From a virus: DNA of 40,507 nucleotides. Below, one piece after another: positions 38,280 through 40,507 of this stretch. The notes beneath the pieces were generated by a model. It ran no database searches, had not been told where the DNA came from, and saw only the letters and a list, made by a program, of their open reading frames with translations. The stretch is from positions 1-40,507 of the IMG/VR virus record IMGVR_UViG_3300044972_001324; one strand, given 5' to 3'. Every line of letters begins with the position of its first letter. Within the stretch, counting starts at the first letter, position 1. Both the position numbers and the translations under genes were made by a program.

Positions 38280-40256
38280 ATGGCTAAGAAGAATAAGAAA
38301 AAACCGAGCGAAAGTTACTCTGGACCACTTCCTGAAGATAATACAAGAACAGGTGAAACGGATTATAGTCCACCTGCTAATAATTTTTTAGAAGCATTAA
38401 AAATCGCTTCAAGTTTAGATTTTTTAAATCTAAATAAATACAACAGGAATAAACTCCCTCCTTCCACGATAGACACAATGGCTGACAACACAAGAACGGG
38501 AGAGTTTAATGATATTTTAGGAACTTCTACACCCATTCCTAATGAAGTTGCTCCGGTAAACAACGCTTTACAAGTCCCAAGTAATGTAACGCAAAGTAGC
38601 GGGGGAGTTATACCAACAGCCCCAGTAATACCCCCTGTTCCAACTTCTCCTAACGGAATGACTGATTTGATAAATGCAGGTCAGACAGCCCAAGCACAGC
38701 AATTAGGAGTTGACCCTGCCGGAATGGCCTTCATTAACCAACAGAAAGCAGCTAATTTACCACAAACGGAAATTGGAGAGCAAGGGTTAGCATCTTTATT
38801 TCCCGGTATGAAACATAACATTAATGTTGGAACATACGGAGGAAGCATTGTAGGAAGTAATCCTATCTTTGTACCCGGTGGAAACATAATGGCTATTGAC
38901 CCTATTTTAGAGAAAAGAAAATTAGAGGAAGCGGCAAAGATAAAAGCAGCGCAAGATGCAGCTAAAAACGCTGATTTCACTTTAAGAAAACCAAAGCAAT
39001 TACAAGATAAATTCTATCAAGAATCCGTAAATAAAGAAGCTAATGCTTTAAATGAACAATTTATTAAGTTGGCAAGAGATATTTACGGTGAGGATGCTCA
39101 ACAAGTTATCAATAATCCTCAAATGTTTGATATAGGTAGGGAGTACTTAGAGAATTTTGATGCTTTAGATTTGTTAGTAGAACAAGGCGACCAAATAACT
39201 ACATTACTTGCCGATATGGAATCTCAAAGTGATGCAGGAACGCAAGTTTATGATGCTGAAACGTGGGAAATGAATAATTATATTCAATCACAAATGCGAG
39301 GTGAAGTTAAAGATTTAGTTAAATTTAGAGAGCAGACCCAAAAGTTTCAAGGCGGGAAAAACTTTGATGAATACTTGAATAAAAAAGGAATTTTAGATGG
39401 AATACAAGGAGAGATATTAGGGGGTACATCTATTCAGCCAAGTGAGTTTGAAGGTTACGCTACATTAAGCACTTCTGACAAGACTAAGTTTGATAAAAAC
39501 ATAGAGAACCTACTTGACTTCTATATGTCAAATAACAGTCCATTTGCAGAAGAAATATCAAAAGGATTGCTTACTCGCGATATGATGGAGAAAAGATTAA
39601 GAGGAAGTTTACAAAATAAATCTCAATCTAAATCTACAATTGCAAACGTATCTCCAAAAGATTCAGATGCTGGAGGAGGAACAAAAGTAACTGACTTGGA
39701 TAATATTGATGGTGCGCCAAATACTAAAACCATAGGTGGTCAAACATACAATATGAATGGAGAGTTGATATTGAAAACTAAAAAAGGTGGAACGTTTAAA
39801 TCTTCTGGTGTAACAGCTATTAATTCCGATGGAACAGAAGAAGTTTTAGAAGGTATAGTTGAAATTGTACCTGTATCAATGAACGCATTAGACATAAAAG
39901 AAGGTTCAGCTTCGGCAGAAGGTGGTGCTGTAACTGCGGGAAAAACCGTAAAAGCTTCAACTACACCAACAATGGTAGCGAGAGTTATTACATACACAGA
40001 TGAAATAGATCCTATTACTGATAAACCTACTGGAAAACAAGTGCCTGTTACTGTTGATAAAGTGCTTAAACTTGACGAAACATTAATTAAAGCAGCCGAA
40101 GCAAATGGAGGTAGCTTAGGCTACGAAAAAGGAGTTATTGAACAAGGTGCTAAAAAAATAGTTGGACAAACGAAAAAAAGTGGTAACTTAGCACCCTCTG
40201 AACAAGAGGTAATAGATAAAACAGCCGAATACATTAAAAAGTACGGAGGAAACTAA
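38280..40256 (+). CDS. internal virion protein, 658 aa
   Basis: A Gln/Asn/Ala-rich, low-complexity protein. The N-terminal 130 residues are disordered (PPVPTSPNGMTDLINAGQT), with two copies of DNTRTGE near residues 20-27 and 68-74. A helical centre follows (ILEKRKLEEAAKIKAAQDAAKN, DFTLRKPKQLQDKFYQESV), and the C-terminal part is Thr/Gly-rich. No catalytic motif was seen. Location between the glycine-zipper protein and another disordered-start protein suggests packaged cargo ejected with DNA. Confidence 0.6.
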   Translation: MAKKNKKKPSESYSGPLPEDNTRTGETDYSPPANNFLEALKIASSLDFLNLNKYNRNKLPPSTIDTMADNTRTGEFNDILGTSTPIPNEVAPVNNALQVPSNVTQSSGGVIPTAPVIPPVPTSPNGMTDLINAGQTAQAQQLGVDPAGMAFINQQKAANLPQTEIGEQGLASLFPGMKHNINVGTYGGSIVGSNPIFVPGGNIMAIDPILEKRKLEEAAKIKAAQDAAKNADFTLRKPKQLQDKFYQESVNKEANALNEQFIKLARDIYGEDAQQVINNPQMFDIGREYLENFDALDLLVEQGDQITTLLADMESQSDAGTQVYDAETWEMNNYIQSQMRGEVKDLVKFREQTQKFQGGKNFDEYLNKKGILDGIQGEILGGTSIQPSEFEGYATLSTSDKTKFDKNIENLLDFYMSNNSPFAEEISKGLLTRDMMEKRLRGSLQNKSQSKSTIANVSPKDSDAGGGTKVTDLDNIDGAPNTKTIGGQTYNMNGELILKTKKGGTFKSSGVTAINSDGTEEVLEGIVEIVPVSMNALDIKEGSASAEGGAVTAGKTVKASTTPTMVARVITYTDEIDPITDKPTGKQVPVTVDKVLKLDETLIKAAEANGGSLGYEKGVIEQGAKKIVGQTKKSGNLAPSEQEVIDKTAEYIKKYGGN

Positions 40257-40268
40257 AAGGTATAACCA

Positions 40269-40507
40269 ATGGCAAAACAGAATGGAAATGAGTTAGAAAC
40301 AATCGTTTCTAATATGGTAAAAGCAGGTGAATCGGAAGATAATATAAAACTTGTTATTCAAAATTATAATAAAGTAAAACAAGCTACTCCCGCTCCAACC
40401 GTTGAAAAAAAAAATCCTGTTCAATCTGGCGCAACTTTACCAAACGCTGCTCCGATTGGCGGGGAAAATGTTACAGTTTCTTCAACAGAAACCGCTTTAC
40501 CGACTAC
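40269..40507 (+). CDS. N-terminal part of a large virion protein (runs off the window)
   Basis: ATG 40269 opens MAKQNGNELETIVSNMVKAG followed by ESEDNIKLVIQNYNKVK and a Pro/Thr-rich linker with KKNPVQSGATL; the frame is open to the window end. This start (ELE.IVS.M...GE.E.NIK.VI..Y) is recalled from very large cargo proteins of related phages, which can carry peptidoglycan-cutting or polymerase domains. None is visible here. Confidence 0.6.
   Translation, partial: MAKQNGNELETIVSNMVKAGESEDNIKLVIQNYNKVKQATPAPTVEKKNPVQSGATLPNAAPIGGENVTVSSTETALPT

Overview
The window looks like a segment of a tailed phage (podovirus type) infecting a Bacteroidota host. It is AT-rich and densely coded. The best promoters fit the Bacteroidota pattern (TTTG or TTG, about 18-21 bases, TAnnTTTG), and start codons follow A-rich leaders instead of Shine-Dalgarno sites. 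The late genes run terminase, portal, acidic scaffold-like protein, HK97-fold-like capsid protein, three roughly 250-residue connector/ring-like proteins, one very large tail protein and glycine- or alanine-rich internal proteins. That layout resembles crAss-like (Crassvirales-type) phages and related Cellulophaga/Flavobacterium podoviruses. The affiliation is inferred from layout and remembered family features; no search was run.

Layout: (1) 1-7.4 kb, minus strand: early DNA metabolism, with a PD-(D/E)XK nuclease fragment, an HNH protein, a lone DnaA domain IV protein, two methyltransferases, winged-helix and many small unknown proteins. (2) 6.9 kb: a tRNA-like gene with a 15-base anticodon loop. 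(3) 7.4-13.2 kb, minus: a run of small unknown genes plus a RadC-type protein. Ten consecutive starts from 8.25 to 13.2 kb share the context AACATC-ATG, and several leaders carry ACAATACAAT. (4) 13.2-14.6 kb: non-coding, with a bidirectional terminator, strand-biased sequence and iteron-like repeats, a possible replication origin. (5) 14.6-19.1 kb, minus: a C5 methyltransferase with seven repeated modules, a free-standing HNH endonuclease, a probable lysozyme and small proteins. (6) 19.1-21.35 kb: an RNA-rich region with a second odd tRNA, a structured segment, a pseudoknotted candidate ncRNA, a winged-helix regulator, another candidate ncRNA and two tiny monocistronic genes. (7) 21.36-40.5 kb, plus: packaging, capsid, neck/tail and internal virion genes, diverging from the left arm at about 21.35 kb.

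The most exciting signal is the tRNA-like gene at 6897-6980. Its D arm, T arm and acceptor are recognisable, but the anticodon loop is 15 bases with CAU at its exact centre. The 3' nine bases of that loop (CAUGAUGUU) are the perfect complement of AACAUCAUG, the shared start context of ten genes 1.3-6.3 kb away. One of these genes could form a continuous 16-base duplex with the loop. This suggests either a tRNA-shaped antisense RNA acting at start codons or an initiator-like tRNA with a nine-base extended anticodon. The sequence match is seen directly; the function is inference.
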